This document shows, one piece after another, positions 53,812 to 62,189 of a stretch of 64,000 bases of DNA (the first letter of the stretch is position 1; each line of letters starts with the position of its first letter). A program made the translations under genes and the position numbers. The notes under the pieces were generated by a model. It saw nothing but the letters and a program-made list of their open reading frames with translations, had not been told where the DNA came from and made no database searches. Source of the DNA: Actinomycetes bacterium (GTDB taxonomy: Bacteria; Actinomycetota; Acidimicrobiia; Acidimicrobiales; JAAEMS01); assembly GCA_024225275.1 (NCBI GenBank), contig JAAEMS010000405.1:25204-89203 (forward strand), read 5' to 3'.

Positions 53812-54699
53812 ATGGAGATCTTCGGCGTGGTCAACGCTTCGCCCGACTCGTTGGCTGAGTTCTCGATCGCGACCACCTACGACGACGCCCTGGCCCTGGG
53901 CCAGAAGCTGTTGAGCGAAGGGGCCGATCACCTGGACCTGGGCGGTCAGGCCTCCCACGGTGACGCCCGGTTCGTCACCCCCGACCAGGAGTGGGAGACC
54001 CTGCGCCACCCGCTTCGCGCTCTGGTGAGTCTGGGGGTCGAGGTCTCGGTCGACACTTGGCAGGTCGAGACGGCCCGCCGGGCCTTCGACGCCGGGGCCA
54101 TGGTGCTCAACGCCGCCGACGCCCTCCAGGACGACGCCATGCTCGAGTTCGCCGCCGAGCGGGAGTGCACCGTTGTGTTGCCCTTCATGCTCGGACCCGA
54201 TCCTCGCCACCTCAAACATGTCGAGGGTGACCCGGTGGCTGTCATGGTGGACTGGTTCGCCGAGCAGCTGCGCCGAGCCGACCGGTTCGGCATCGGTGAA
54301 CGGCTGTTGTTGGATCCGGGTACCGGCTTCGCTCCCGCCCATTGGGACTGGGCTGAGCGCTGCGAGTACCAGAAGCTGATCTATGCGGGCCTGGGCGAGC
54401 TGAGGCGCTTCGGACTCCCCATCTACGTTCCGGTGCCGTGGAAGCAGACCCCCGACCGGATGGAGCTTCTCGACATCGTCCTGGCCCATGAGATCGAGTA
54501 CGCCCGAGCCCATCTGCCCGCCCAGGTTCGTGAGCGTCACGCGGTAGTGGGCGTACGCAGCCACCCGAACCAGATGATGAGCAGACCGGTGGTGCCCAGC
54601 GCAACCGGCCCGATCCCTCCACCCGACCAGAGCTTCATTGAGGTGGAGACCGCGGCGGCGAGCACGAACATCGAGGCCGCACCACCCTGCCAGGGCTGA
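53812..54699 (+). CDS. Dihydropteroate synthase-like protein
   Basis: Predicted 295-residue protein with a TIM barrel of the pterin-binding family. FGVVNASPDSLAE corresponds to NVTPDSF of FolP. GADHLDLGGQAS, VSVDTWQVETARRAFDAGA and LLLDPGTGFA match the other three DHPS blocks. A VRSH near the end may correspond to the R-x-H motif. Several substrate residues differ from classical FolP (for example SLAE in place of SFSDG). It may thus be a FolP2-type homologue with altered or no DHPS activity. Start ATG 53812 follows TAGAGT. The last 163 nt overlap, tail to tail, the acyltransferase gene. Confidence 0.82.
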   Translation: MEIFGVVNASPDSLAEFSIATTYDDALALGQKLLSEGADHLDLGGQASHGDARFVTPDQEWETLRHPLRALVSLGVEVSVDTWQVETARRAFDAGAMVLNAADALQDDAMLEFAAERECTVVLPFMLGPDPRHLKHVEGDPVAVMVDWFAEQLRRADRFGIGERLLLDPGTGFAPAHWDWAERCEYQKLIYAGLGELRRFGLPIYVPVPWKQTPDRMELLDIVLAHEIEYARAHLPAQVRERHAVVGVRSHPNQMMSRPVVPSATGPIPPPDQSFIEVETAAASTNIEAAPPCQG

Positions 54700-55853
54700 C
54701 GGGGAGCGAGTAGGGCCCGTCGTTCGACCCGGGACACCACAGCGACGATCGGGACGAGAATGAGCAGGGACAGGCCGATCATGGGGATCTTGGCGACCCA
54801 CCAGCCGACCGACCCGACAGTGACCGAGGGGATGAGGCCGAAGGCATGGAACAGAGCCGTGGCGGCGACGGCGGCCGTCATGTGCCACAGGTACACCGAC
54901 ATGGCGGCTGAGTTGGCGGCGACGACCGCGGTCCAGGCCCGGGGACTACGGGACAGCCAGGCTGTGGCCCGGGGAGCGGCGGCGAGGGCGGTGGCCGAGT
55001 AGGCGGCACCGAACAGGAGAAGGGCAACCGACGGGGGATGGGTGGGGCTGTTCTCGAGGCCGGGGTGGTGGACCATGGCGACGGGCCAGGGGCCGAAGGT
55101 GACCCCAGCCACGGCGGCGGCCCACAGGGCACTGGCGGTGGCGAGCAGGCGGCGACCGGTGGGCAGGAATCCATCCCGCCACGCGAAGCCGGCGACCTGG
55201 AACAGGAGCCACCCGATCACCCAGTTGACGTGAGGCAGGTAGGGGACTCCGGCGAAGCGGAGGGCTTCGAACAGGGCGAAGGCACCGAGCAGTCCGCCGG
55301 CCACGAGACCCGGATTCCGGCGGAACCGGGGCAGAACGTAAGGGGCCAGAGCGGTATCGATCGTGTAGTTGGCCAGGAACCACAGGGGGATGGCGGCGGC
55401 CACGGCACCCGCTCCGGCCAGAGACCCGACACCGAGGGCGGTGGCGGCCCCGAGGATGCCCACCCAGGTACCGGCCAGGACGACGGCGGGGGCGAGCATG
55501 CGGCGCATGCGGGCGGCCACCCAATCCTGGGGCCGGCCGCCTCCGGTGTTGTGGGAGTCGAGCGACAGAGCCGAGGAGAACCCGCCGACGACGAAGAACA
55601 GGGGCATCACCTGGAGAAGCCAGGTGATGGGGGCCATGGAGGGAACGAACTCGAGGGCGTTGCCGGTGATCAGTTCACCGTCGGGCCCGGCTACCGCTAC
55701 CAGGGCCAGCCAATGGCCGATGGCCACCGCGGCCATGGCCACCACCCGGTACAGGTCGACCGCCCGGTTGCGGTCAGAACGGGTGTGGGCGGCCATGGTG
55801 GCGGCCGTGACCCGGGTGGATGGGCTCTGTTGAGGGGCGAGGGTTGTCGTCAT
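54537..55853 (-). CDS. Acyltransferase 3 family membrane protein
   Basis: Integral membrane protein of 438 residues with about ten to eleven helices. It is of the acyltransferase-3 type, which adds acyl groups to sugars or other envelope components outside the membrane. The N-terminal RNRAVDLYRVVAMAAVAIGHW segment with its conserved His, and the PLFFVVGGFSSALS block, are characteristic. YLWHMTAAV near the C-terminus is also expected. ATG 55853 starts a short Thr-rich tail before the first helix; a longer frame upstream is antisense to the divergent kinase promoter. The final helix (TTGLLIIWFGWLR) is encoded opposite the end of the DHPS-like gene. Confidence 0.85.
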   Translation of the reverse strand: MTTTLAPQQSPSTRVTAATMAAHTRSDRNRAVDLYRVVAMAAVAIGHWLALVAVAGPDGELITGNALEFVPSMAPITWLLQVMPLFFVVGGFSSALSLDSHNTGGGRPQDWVAARMRRMLAPAVVLAGTWVGILGAATALGVGSLAGAGAVAAAIPLWFLANYTIDTALAPYVLPRFRRNPGLVAGGLLGAFALFEALRFAGVPYLPHVNWVIGWLLFQVAGFAWRDGFLPTGRRLLATASALWAAAVAGVTFGPWPVAMVHHPGLENSPTHPPSVALLLFGAAYSATALAAAPRATAWLSRSPRAWTAVVAANSAAMSVYLWHMTAAVAATALFHAFGLIPSVTVGSVGWWVAKIPMIGLSLLILVPIVAVVSRVERRALLAPRQPWQGGAASMFVLAAAVSTSMKLWSGGGIGPVALGTTGLLIIWFGWLRTPTTA

Positions 55854-55925
55854 GTCTTCTATTGGGCCACGGGTTGTCGTCCCGGGGTCCTGGGGGATTC
55901 CCCCAGATCCCCCTGGGTACACCCC

Positions 55926-55931
55926 TAATCT
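55926..55931 (+). promoter_or_regulatory. -10 element of the histidine kinase gene (leaderless)
   Basis: TAATCT ends 6 nt before ATG 55938. Confidence 0.55.
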
Positions 55932-55937
55932 GGGCCC

Positions 55938-57047
55938 ATGACGGCACCCGCCCAGGAGGTCCCCCAGGTGGGTGAGGAGGTCCTGATCCGCGGCCTGCTG
56001 CGGGCCATTGCCATCTATCGCTGGCTGTGTCTGGGGTGGGCCGGCGTGGGGGTCTTCTACTCTCGGGATCTGCTGATCAGGCCGGAGTTGGCGTGGGGGC
56101 TCATGGTGGTGGCCCTGGTGGTCACGGTGGGGATCTCGGTGCGGGTGGAGTCGGCTCCGTTCAGTCTGTTGCACCCTGCCGTCGTCGGCCTGGAGCTCCT
56201 GGTCGGGCTCTGCCTGCTGTTGGGTGACGGTCTGGTTTACGATCCCGCCCGCAGCCAGTCCCTGCCGTGGGCGTGGCCCAACGCCGCCCTGATCACCGCC
56301 GGTCTGGCTTTCGGCTGGCGGGTGGGGCTGGGGGCGGCGCTGCTCATGTCCCTCGCCAGCTTCATCGGTGAAGGGCCGCGGCTCCTCGGTCGAACGGCGT
56401 GGGGACTGTCGGTCTTGTCGAAGACGGGACTCTTCGTGTTGGTGGGCACCGTTTCGGGCTACGCCGCCACCCGTCTACGGCAGGCGGAGCGGGAGATCTC
56501 GGCGGCCCGGGCCCGGGAAGAGGTGTCGCGACGGCTACACGACGGTGTGCTCCAGACCCTGGCGGTCATCCAACGAAGGTCCACCGATCCCGAGCTGGCG
56601 GCCCTGGCCCGCGACCAGGAGCACGATCTGCGGGGTTTCTTGGCCGGTGACCGCCCGGCCGTGGCCGAGTTCGAGCCCCGCATCCGCGATCTGGCCGCCC
56701 GCCATGAGACGATGTTCGGCGGCCGAGTCACGATAGTGGTGGCTGAGGACCTGCCCCGGCTCAAACCCGATGAGGTCGACGCCCTCGCCGGAGCGGTGGG
56801 CGAGGCCATGAACAACGCCGGCAAGCATGGTCAGGCCCGGTCAGTGACGGTCTACGCGGAACCCGGCGAATCCGGTGATGCGGTGTTCGTGTCGGTGAAG
56901 GATGACGGATCGGGCTTCATTGCCGATGAGGTGACAGAGGGAATCGGCATGAGTCGGTCCATTCGGGGCCGGATGAACGACCTCGGAGGCAGAGCCGACA
57001 TCGTCAGTCGGCCCGGCCGGGGGACCGAGGTCAGGCTGTGGCTGTGA
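55938..57047 (+). CDS. Sensor histidine kinase (NarL-type, HisKA_3)
   Basis: Membrane kinase of 369 residues. Five or so helices at about 30-165 form the sensor part with no large external domain. The dimerisation helix carries the phosphorylated His 201 in RRLHDGVLQTL. The ATPase domain (about 270-369) has the N-box EAMNNAGKH, G1 DDGSGF and GRGTEV. The cognate regulator follows 19 nt later. The membrane-embedded sensor suggests a response to cell-envelope state, as in LiaS/DesK-like kinases, but the signal is unknown. It is divergent from the acyltransferase gene, which could be a target. Confidence 0.92.
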   Translation: MTAPAQEVPQVGEEVLIRGLLRAIAIYRWLCLGWAGVGVFYSRDLLIRPELAWGLMVVALVVTVGISVRVESAPFSLLHPAVVGLELLVGLCLLLGDGLVYDPARSQSLPWAWPNAALITAGLAFGWRVGLGAALLMSLASFIGEGPRLLGRTAWGLSVLSKTGLFVLVGTVSGYAATRLRQAEREISAARAREEVSRRLHDGVLQTLAVIQRRSTDPELAALARDQEHDLRGFLAGDRPAVAEFEPRIRDLAARHETMFGGRVTIVVAEDLPRLKPDEVDALAGAVGEAMNNAGKHGQARSVTVYAEPGESGDAVFVSVKDDGSGFIADEVTEGIGMSRSIRGRMNDLGGRADIVSRPGRGTEVRLWL

Positions 57048-57066
57048 GTCGAGAAGGGATGGATCG

Positions 57067-57723
57067 ATGAGCGAATCCAACGAGCGAGAGCCATCGAGCC
57101 TCGGGCCGGTGAAGGTGGTCATCGCCGACGACCACCGCATCTGGCGGTCAGGCCTGCGGGCCGACCTGGGCGACAACTTTCGTGTGGTCGGCGAAGCCGG
57201 CGATGCGGCCGAAGCCATCGAGGTCATCGAGCGCACGAAGCCCGACCTGGTGCTCAGCGATCTCCACATGCCCGAGGGGGGAGGCATCGCCCTGGCCAAG
57301 GCCGTGGCCGAATCGGTACCGGTGGTGATGCTCACGGTGTCCGAGGCCGAACGAGATCTGTTGGATGCGGTCGCGGCTGGAGCCATCGGCTACCTCGTGA
57401 AGTCGACCGAGCCCGAGGAGCTACGCCGCGAGCTCTGGAAGGCAGCCCGGGGCGAGCCGGTGTTCTCGCCGTCGTTGGCCGCCCTCGTACTCACCGAGTT
57501 CCGGCGGCTCAAGAAGGGTGATGTGCCCGGTGAAGCCCTGACCGAACGCGAACGGGGGGTGTTGCAGCTGGTGGCCAGGGGCCACAGCTATCGCGAGATC
57601 GGTGAGGAGCTCTACATCGCCGAGAAGACGGTCGAGAACCACACCCGGAACATCCTCAAGAAGCTCCAGCTCAACCGGAAACAGGAGCTGGTCCGCTACG
57701 CCCTGGATCACGGCATCGAGTAG
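57067..57723 (+). CDS. NarL/FixJ family response regulator
   Basis: Regulator of 218 residues. The receiver has the acidic pair in VIADDHRIWRSG, phosphoacceptor Asp 65 in PDLVLSDLHMPEG, and Lys in YLVKSTEP. The LuxR helix-turn-helix is canonical: LTERERGVLQLVARGHSYREI, IAEKTVENHTRNILKKLQL. It lies 19 nt after the kinase gene and is surely its partner. ATG 57067 has GGGATGG upstream. It contrasts with the degenerate regulator at 17.8 kb. Its stop is 13 nt from that of the convergent asparaginase gene. Confidence 0.95.
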   Translation: MSESNEREPSSLGPVKVVIADDHRIWRSGLRADLGDNFRVVGEAGDAAEAIEVIERTKPDLVLSDLHMPEGGGIALAKAVAESVPVVMLTVSEAERDLLDAVAAGAIGYLVKSTEPEELRRELWKAARGEPVFSPSLAALVLTEFRRLKKGDVPGEALTERERGVLQLVARGHSYREIGEELYIAEKTVENHTRNILKKLQLNRKQELVRYALDHGIE

Positions 57724-57736
57724 GAGGAATGGGCCC

Positions 57737-58687
57737 TCACGTCAGGACGCGGATCTCGCCCACCTCGGTGCCGGCCCAGTTGGTGACGGGGCGGCTGGCC
57801 GGGGCGTCGTAGGTGCCGTAGCGGTCGAGGACGAACTCGATGGCGGGCCCCGACGCCCGCGAGGCACCATCGCGGACCTTGAGCGCCACGCCCAGGCCCT
57901 CGTCGCCCATCGAGGCGCAGAACACTCCCTCGGCGCCGGTCTTCACCGCGGTGGCGCCGCGGGCCTCCCTCATGATCTGGGTGCACGTCCGGCCGGTCCC
58001 GGCGACGTAGAAGGGATTGGCGATCATGGCGTCGAGGAGTCGGCGCCCGGCCCCCCGTTGGGCCAGCCGAGCCCACCCGCGGGCGAGAGCGGTGATCGGG
58101 ATGGCCCACACCGGGATGCCGCAACCATCGATACCGGGAGTCTGGGAGGCGAGGTCGATCATGCACAGGTCCTCGAGGGCGGCGGTGACCTGGTCGGACT
58201 GGAGAGGGTGGTCGGGGTTGATGTAGCCGGCAGGGTCGAGACCTAGATGGCGGCACACGGTGAGGAACCCGCTGTGTTTGCCGGAGCAGTTGTTGTGCCG
58301 ATGACCGGGTTCGATCCCACTGCGAATCAGGTCATCGGCGGCGGGCTGGTATCCCGGCCGCTGGGCCCCACACTCGAGGGTCTCTTCGGGTAGGCCGAGC
58401 CGGGCCAGCCACGCCTCGACCTGGTTCGTGTGGTCGGGCTCTCCATTGTGCGAGGCGCACGAGAGCGCCAGCTCGATCTGGGACAGGTCGAAGGCGTCGG
58501 CGGCCCCGGTGGTGATGAGGGGGAGGGCCTGGAGGGGCTTGCTCGCCGAGCGGGGTAGGACCATCCGGTCGGTGTCTCCCCAGCCGGCGACGACTCTACC
58601 GGCCTGGTCGACGACGACGGCGTCCACCTGGTGACGACTCTCGACCTCGTGGCCGCGGGTTACCTCGACGATCAGGGGGCTCGACAT
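57737..58687 (-). CDS. Asparaginase II family protein
   Basis: Protein of 316 residues matching the asparaginase II (Rhizobium-type) family. Signatures: VEVTRGHEVESRHQVDAVVVD, PRSASKPLQALPL, SCASHNGEPDHTNQVEAWL, HNNCSGKHSGFL and DGCGIPVWA. These enzymes hydrolyse L-asparagine and are unrelated to the classical type I/II fold. The Ser and Lys residues thought to act in catalysis (SASK) are present. ATG 58687 is chosen where conservation starts. The upstream hexamer CAGGAT is only a weak -10. Confidence 0.88.
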   Translation of the reverse strand: MSSPLIVEVTRGHEVESRHQVDAVVVDQAGRVVAGWGDTDRMVLPRSASKPLQALPLITTGAADAFDLSQIELALSCASHNGEPDHTNQVEAWLARLGLPEETLECGAQRPGYQPAADDLIRSGIEPGHRHNNCSGKHSGFLTVCRHLGLDPAGYINPDHPLQSDQVTAALEDLCMIDLASQTPGIDGCGIPVWAIPITALARGWARLAQRGAGRRLLDAMIANPFYVAGTGRTCTQIMREARGATAVKTGAEGVFCASMGDEGLGVALKVRDGASRASGPAIEFVLDRYGTYDAPASRPVTNWAGTEVGEIRVLT

Positions 58688-58920
58688 GGGCGCTATCCTG
58701 TCACCTGTCCAGGGTCGAGCACCCCATTTCGCTCGGCTGGGACGGGCAGGGTCACAGAAGGTCGGCACCTGCACCTATTCGTGGTCGGCGAGTTACCCAT
58801 GACACCATCGGGCCAGATCCGTGAGGTCGAGATCCGGGCCCAGGCTCTCGAGCAGATGGGCGACCCCAACCAGGGTTGGCCCGGCCCGTCATCCTCTAGT
58901 ACCAGGGAGTCCCCTCACCC
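58688..58920. other. Intergenic region upstream of the class V aminotransferase, no clear gene
   Basis: TATCCT occurs at about 58694 on the plus strand without a start codon at leaderless distance. A plus frame from ATG 58799 looks mildly coding (IREVEIRAQALEQMGDP) but runs into other-frame sequence. I see nothing that I can name here. Confidence 0.4.
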
Positions 58921-59004
58921 ATGTCCGACCACACAGAGACCGCGGTTGAACACCACGGGGCGGTCGCCGCCGCCACCCCCGAGCGTTTGGCCGACCTCCG
59001 ATGA
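58921..59004 (+). CDS. Possible 27-residue upstream ORF coupled to the aminotransferase gene
   Basis: ATG 58921 opens a 27-codon frame rich in Ala, His and Glu (MSDHTETAVEHHG, then AVAAATPERLADLR). Its TGA overlaps the aminotransferase ATG at 59001 as ATGA. Codon third positions are mostly G/C. It could be a leader peptide or small protein that couples translation, or chance. TAGTAC near 58897 could be a -10. No homology is recognised. Confidence 0.35.
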   Translation: MSDHTETAVEHHGAVAAATPERLADLR

Positions 59005-60239
59005 GCCGCCCCTTCGATCTTGCCTTCGTCCGCTCCCAGTTCCCGGCCTTCGCCGAGCCCTCCCTCGAGGGGTGGGCATTCTTCGAGAACGCCGGCGGTA
59101 GCTATGCCTGTCGCCAGACCATCGACCGGCTCACCAACTTCTACACCCGCACCAAGGTCCAGCCCTACGCCGGCTCGGGATATCCCGCATCGACCCAGGG
59201 CGGTGATGAGATGGACGCGGCCCACGCTCGGCTGGCCGGTCTGCTCAACGTGACGGCCAACGAGTTGGTCATCGGGCCCTCGACCTCACAGAACACCTAT
59301 GTGCTGGCCAACGCCTTCGGTGAGAACTGGGCCGAAGGCGACGAGATCGTCGTCACCGACCAGGACCACGAGGCCAACTCGGGGGTGTGGCGGCGGCTCG
59401 CCGACCGGGGCATCGTCGTGCGCGAATGGCATGTAGACGCCGACACCGGTCAGCTCGATCCCGCGGTGCTGGCTGGTCTGCTCAACGCCCGCACCAGACT
59501 GGTGGCCTTTCCTCACTGCTCGAACATCGTCGCCCACGTCAACCCGGTGGCCGAGATCACAGCGCTGGTACGGGCCGCCGGCGCAGTGTCGGTGGTCGAT
59601 GGGGTGTCGCACGCTCCCCACGGGTTGTCGGACATCGAAGCCCTGGGCGCTGACATCTACCTGTTCTCGACCTACAAGACGTTCGGCCCCCACCAGGGGG
59701 TCATGGTCGTCCGCGACCGGGTTGCCGGCCAGTTGGCCAACCAGAGCCACTGGTTCAACGACTACTCGCGCCACAAGCGGCTGGTGCCGGCCGGTCCCGA
59801 TCATGCTCAGGTGGCGGCCTGCAACGGGGTCGTCGACTATGTCGAGGCTCTTCACGATCACCACTTCGACGCCCCCGAGACCGCTCTGGTCGAGAAGGGT
59901 CGACGGGTCGAGACCCTGGTGCGTGATCGCGAGATCGAGCTGGTGACACCCCTGCTCGACTACCTACGCGACCGAGATGACGTGCGGATCATGGGGCCGT
60001 CCGACCCCACCATCAGAGTCCCCACCGTGGCCGTGGTGCCCTCACGGCCTCCGAGCGAGGTGGCCAAGGACCTGGTTGAGCACCGGGTCATGGCCGATGC
60101 CGGCGACTTCTACGCGGTACGCCTGCTCGAGGCCATGGGTCAGCCGGCCGACATCGGCGCCCTGCGCATGTCGTTCGTGCACTACACCTCACCCGACGAG
60201 GTGGCCCGCCTGATCGAGGGACTCGAAGCGACCCTTTGA
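59001..60239 (+). CDS. Class V aminotransferase / cysteine desulfurase-like PLP enzyme
   Basis: PLP enzyme of 412 residues of the class V fold. The cofactor lysine is Lys 226 in FSTYKTFGPHQGVM. AFFENAGGSYACRQTI at the N-terminus, GPSTSQNTYVLANA (cofactor phosphate), PHCSNIVAHVNPV and SVVDGVSHAPHG support this. The order of blocks is closest to the cysteine-desulfurase-like/isopenicillin-epimerase-like subgroup. A catalytic Cys loop typical of NifS or SufS is not obvious, so desulfurase activity is doubtful. Its stop is 5 nt from that of the convergent aldo/keto reductase gene. Substrate unknown. Confidence 0.88.
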   Translation: MSRPFDLAFVRSQFPAFAEPSLEGWAFFENAGGSYACRQTIDRLTNFYTRTKVQPYAGSGYPASTQGGDEMDAAHARLAGLLNVTANELVIGPSTSQNTYVLANAFGENWAEGDEIVVTDQDHEANSGVWRRLADRGIVVREWHVDADTGQLDPAVLAGLLNARTRLVAFPHCSNIVAHVNPVAEITALVRAAGAVSVVDGVSHAPHGLSDIEALGADIYLFSTYKTFGPHQGVMVVRDRVAGQLANQSHWFNDYSRHKRLVPAGPDHAQVAACNGVVDYVEALHDHHFDAPETALVEKGRRVETLVRDREIELVTPLLDYLRDRDDVRIMGPSDPTIRVPTVAVVPSRPPSEVAKDLVEHRVMADAGDFYAVRLLEAMGQPADIGALRMSFVHYTSPDEVARLIEGLEATL

Positions 60240-60244
60240 CCAGT

Positions 60245-61240
60245 TCAGCCGGGAAGGAGGGCTTGGGGGGCGTCGACGTAGGTGGGCACACCTTCGTCGG
60301 CGAAGACCTGGTCGATCTGGGCGCGGATATCGTCGGTGAGCTTCCACTCGGTGGCGGCCACGTTCTCGTTGAGCTCATGCTCGTTGCGCATGCCCACCAG
60401 GGCTACCGACACGGCCTCGTGGCCCAGTACCCAGCTGATGGCCATCTGGGCCAATGACTTGTCGTGTTCCTTGGCCAACTCGACCAGGCGGTCGGCCACC
60501 CTGACTTCCTGGGCGAAAGGCTCGGCCTCGAACAGGGGCAATCCGAAGGCGCCGCCCCGGGCCCGCCAGTCGCCCTTCTCGAAGGTCGTGTCGGCGGTGA
60601 AGGCACCGGTGAGCAGGCCGAAACCCAGGCTGCCGTAGGACATGTAGCCGACGTCGTTGGCGTGACACCAGGGCAGGACCTCGGCCTCCATACGGCGATC
60701 GAACATGTGGTAGCCGACCTGGTTGGCGGCGAGGCTGCCGTGCTGCTGGCAGGTCTCCATCATCTCGACATTGAAGTTGGACACCCCGTAGTGCCGGATC
60801 TTGCCGTCGGTCTTGAGCTGTTCGAGAGCACCCATGGTGTCCTCGATGGGGGTGTCGTGGTCGGGCCAATGGATGAGCATGAGGTCGATGACGTCGGTGT
60901 CGAGTCGCTCCAGACAGGAGTCGGTGCGGGCGATGACGTGCTCGGGCTGGGAGTTGGTGCCGGTGACCTTCATATCGTCGTACTGGAAGCCCACCTTGGT
61001 GACCAGGATGATCTGATCGCGACGCTTTCCGAGGGCCTTGGCCAGTAGCTCCTCGGAGTGGAACGGGCCGTAGACCTCGGCGGTGTCGAACAAGGTGATG
61101 CCCGCGTCGATGGCCGCGTTCACGGCCCTGGCCGCTTCGGTGACGTCGATGGAGCCATACATCGTGGTGCTCATCTCCCAGGTGCCGAAACCGATGGCCG
61201 ATGTCACGAGGTCGGTGTTGCCGATACGTCGTTGTTCCAT
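60245..61240 (-). CDS. Aldo/keto reductase
   Basis: NADPH-dependent TIM-barrel reductase of 331 residues. FDTAEVYGPFHSEELLAKAL carries the catalytic Asp and Tyr; Lys lies in ILVTKVGF and His in MLIHWPDHDT. YGVSNFNVEMM and the C-terminal VALVGMRNEHELNEN cofactor segment are also typical. It reduces aldehydes, ketones or sugars; the substrate cannot be inferred. ATG 61240 has TAATCT 7 nt upstream. That hexamer overlaps the stop codon of the LLM oxidoreductase gene, so this gene can be expressed separately from the genes before it. Confidence 0.93.
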   Translation of the reverse strand: MEQRRIGNTDLVTSAIGFGTWEMSTTMYGSIDVTEAARAVNAAIDAGITLFDTAEVYGPFHSEELLAKALGKRRDQIILVTKVGFQYDDMKVTGTNSQPEHVIARTDSCLERLDTDVIDLMLIHWPDHDTPIEDTMGALEQLKTDGKIRHYGVSNFNVEMMETCQQHGSLAANQVGYHMFDRRMEAEVLPWCHANDVGYMSYGSLGFGLLTGAFTADTTFEKGDWRARGGAFGLPLFEAEPFAQEVRVADRLVELAKEHDKSLAQMAISWVLGHEAVSVALVGMRNEHELNENVAATEWKLTDDIRAQIDQVFADEGVPTYVDAPQALLPG

Positions 61241-61247
61241 GGAGGCG

Positions 61248-61253
61248 AGATTA
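61248..61253 (-). promoter_or_regulatory. -10 element of the aldo/keto reductase gene, overlapping the LLM stop codon
   Basis: TAATCT on the minus strand starts with the TAA stop of the preceding gene and ends 7 nt before ATG 61240. Confidence 0.55.
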
Positions 61254-62189
61254 GCTCTCGGCCAGCGCCTCCACGACGGGTACGAAGTCACTGGCCGCCT
61301 CGTGGGGGATCACCCAGTAGGTGAGGCCCAGCTCGTCGGCGAACCGGTGGATCTTGTCGGTGATCTCGGCCGCCGAACCCACCAGGTTGTGGGGGCTGGC
61401 CTGGACCTGTGAGGGAGTGAGGTCCTGGCTGTTCGCCAGTGACTCGATGACGGGGCCCGGGTCGTCGGTGACCGTGGCGGTGTGAACCCGGCACTGGAGC
61501 TCGACCGTACGACCGGCGTCGGCCGCCGCGTCGGCCACCCAGGCCACCCGCTCGCGGGTGAGCTCCTCGGTGCCCGTGGTGGCCGCCGCCCCTCCCATCT
61601 GACCGGAGGCGAAGCTGAGGTTGATGCCGACGATGTCGGCTTCGCGGGCTGCGAGGGTCAGGACCCGGCGCCCACCTCCGCCGATACAGATCGGGATGGT
61701 GCCGTGGGTGGGGCGGGGTGTGCCCTCCAGGCCTCGGACCCGATAGTGCTGTCCGGTGAAGTCGAAGCGCTCGCCCGCCCAGGCGCCGCGGCAGATCTCG
61801 ATGGCCTCGCGCGTCCGGCCGATGCGAACACCGGCCGGCGCTTGGGCCATACCCAGGGTTCGGTAGTCGACGTCGGCCCAGCCGGCCCCGATGCCGAACT
61901 CCAGGCGCCCTCCACTGAGGGCGTCGATGGTGGCGGCCTCCTTGGCCAGCATCACCGGCTGCCGGAAGTCGTTGGCCAGGACCAGGGTGCCGAGCTTGAG
62001 GGTGGTGGTGGCCACGGCGGCCGCGGTCAGCACCGGGAGGGGAGCGAGGGGTGAAAAGACGTGGTCGTTGACGGTGAGGCTGGAGAAGCCGGTGCCTTCG
62101 GCTCGACGGGCCAGCTCGGTGATGGCGTCGAGCGAGTCCAGGTAGTTCGTACCTGCGACCCCGAAGCGGATGGGGGCGCGCCCACTCAC
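61251..62189 (-). CDS. LLM-class (F420-dependent type) oxidoreductase
   Basis: Oxidoreductase of 312 residues of the luciferase-like monooxygenase fold, the subgroup that in actinobacteria mostly uses coenzyme F420. Key segments are GFSSLTVNDHVFSPLAPL, LKLGTLVLANDFRQPVMLAKEAATID and GGRLEFGIGAGWADVDY; the phosphate-binding area is PICIGGGGRRVL. The subgroup is annotated as TIGR03621-like F420 oxidoreductases in my recollection; the substrate is unknown. Its ATG overlaps the stop of the CoA-transferase gene (ATGA), so the two are coexpressed and may act in the same breakdown pathway. Confidence 0.88.
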   Translation of the reverse strand: MSGRAPIRFGVAGTNYLDSLDAITELARRAEGTGFSSLTVNDHVFSPLAPLPVLTAAAVATTTLKLGTLVLANDFRQPVMLAKEAATIDALSGGRLEFGIGAGWADVDYRTLGMAQAPAGVRIGRTREAIEICRGAWAGERFDFTGQHYRVRGLEGTPRPTHGTIPICIGGGGRRVLTLAAREADIVGINLSFASGQMGGAAATTGTEELTRERVAWVADAAADAGRTVELQCRVHTATVTDDPGPVIESLANSQDLTPSQVQASPHNLVGSAAEITDKIHRFADELGLTYWVIPHEAASDFVPVVEALAES

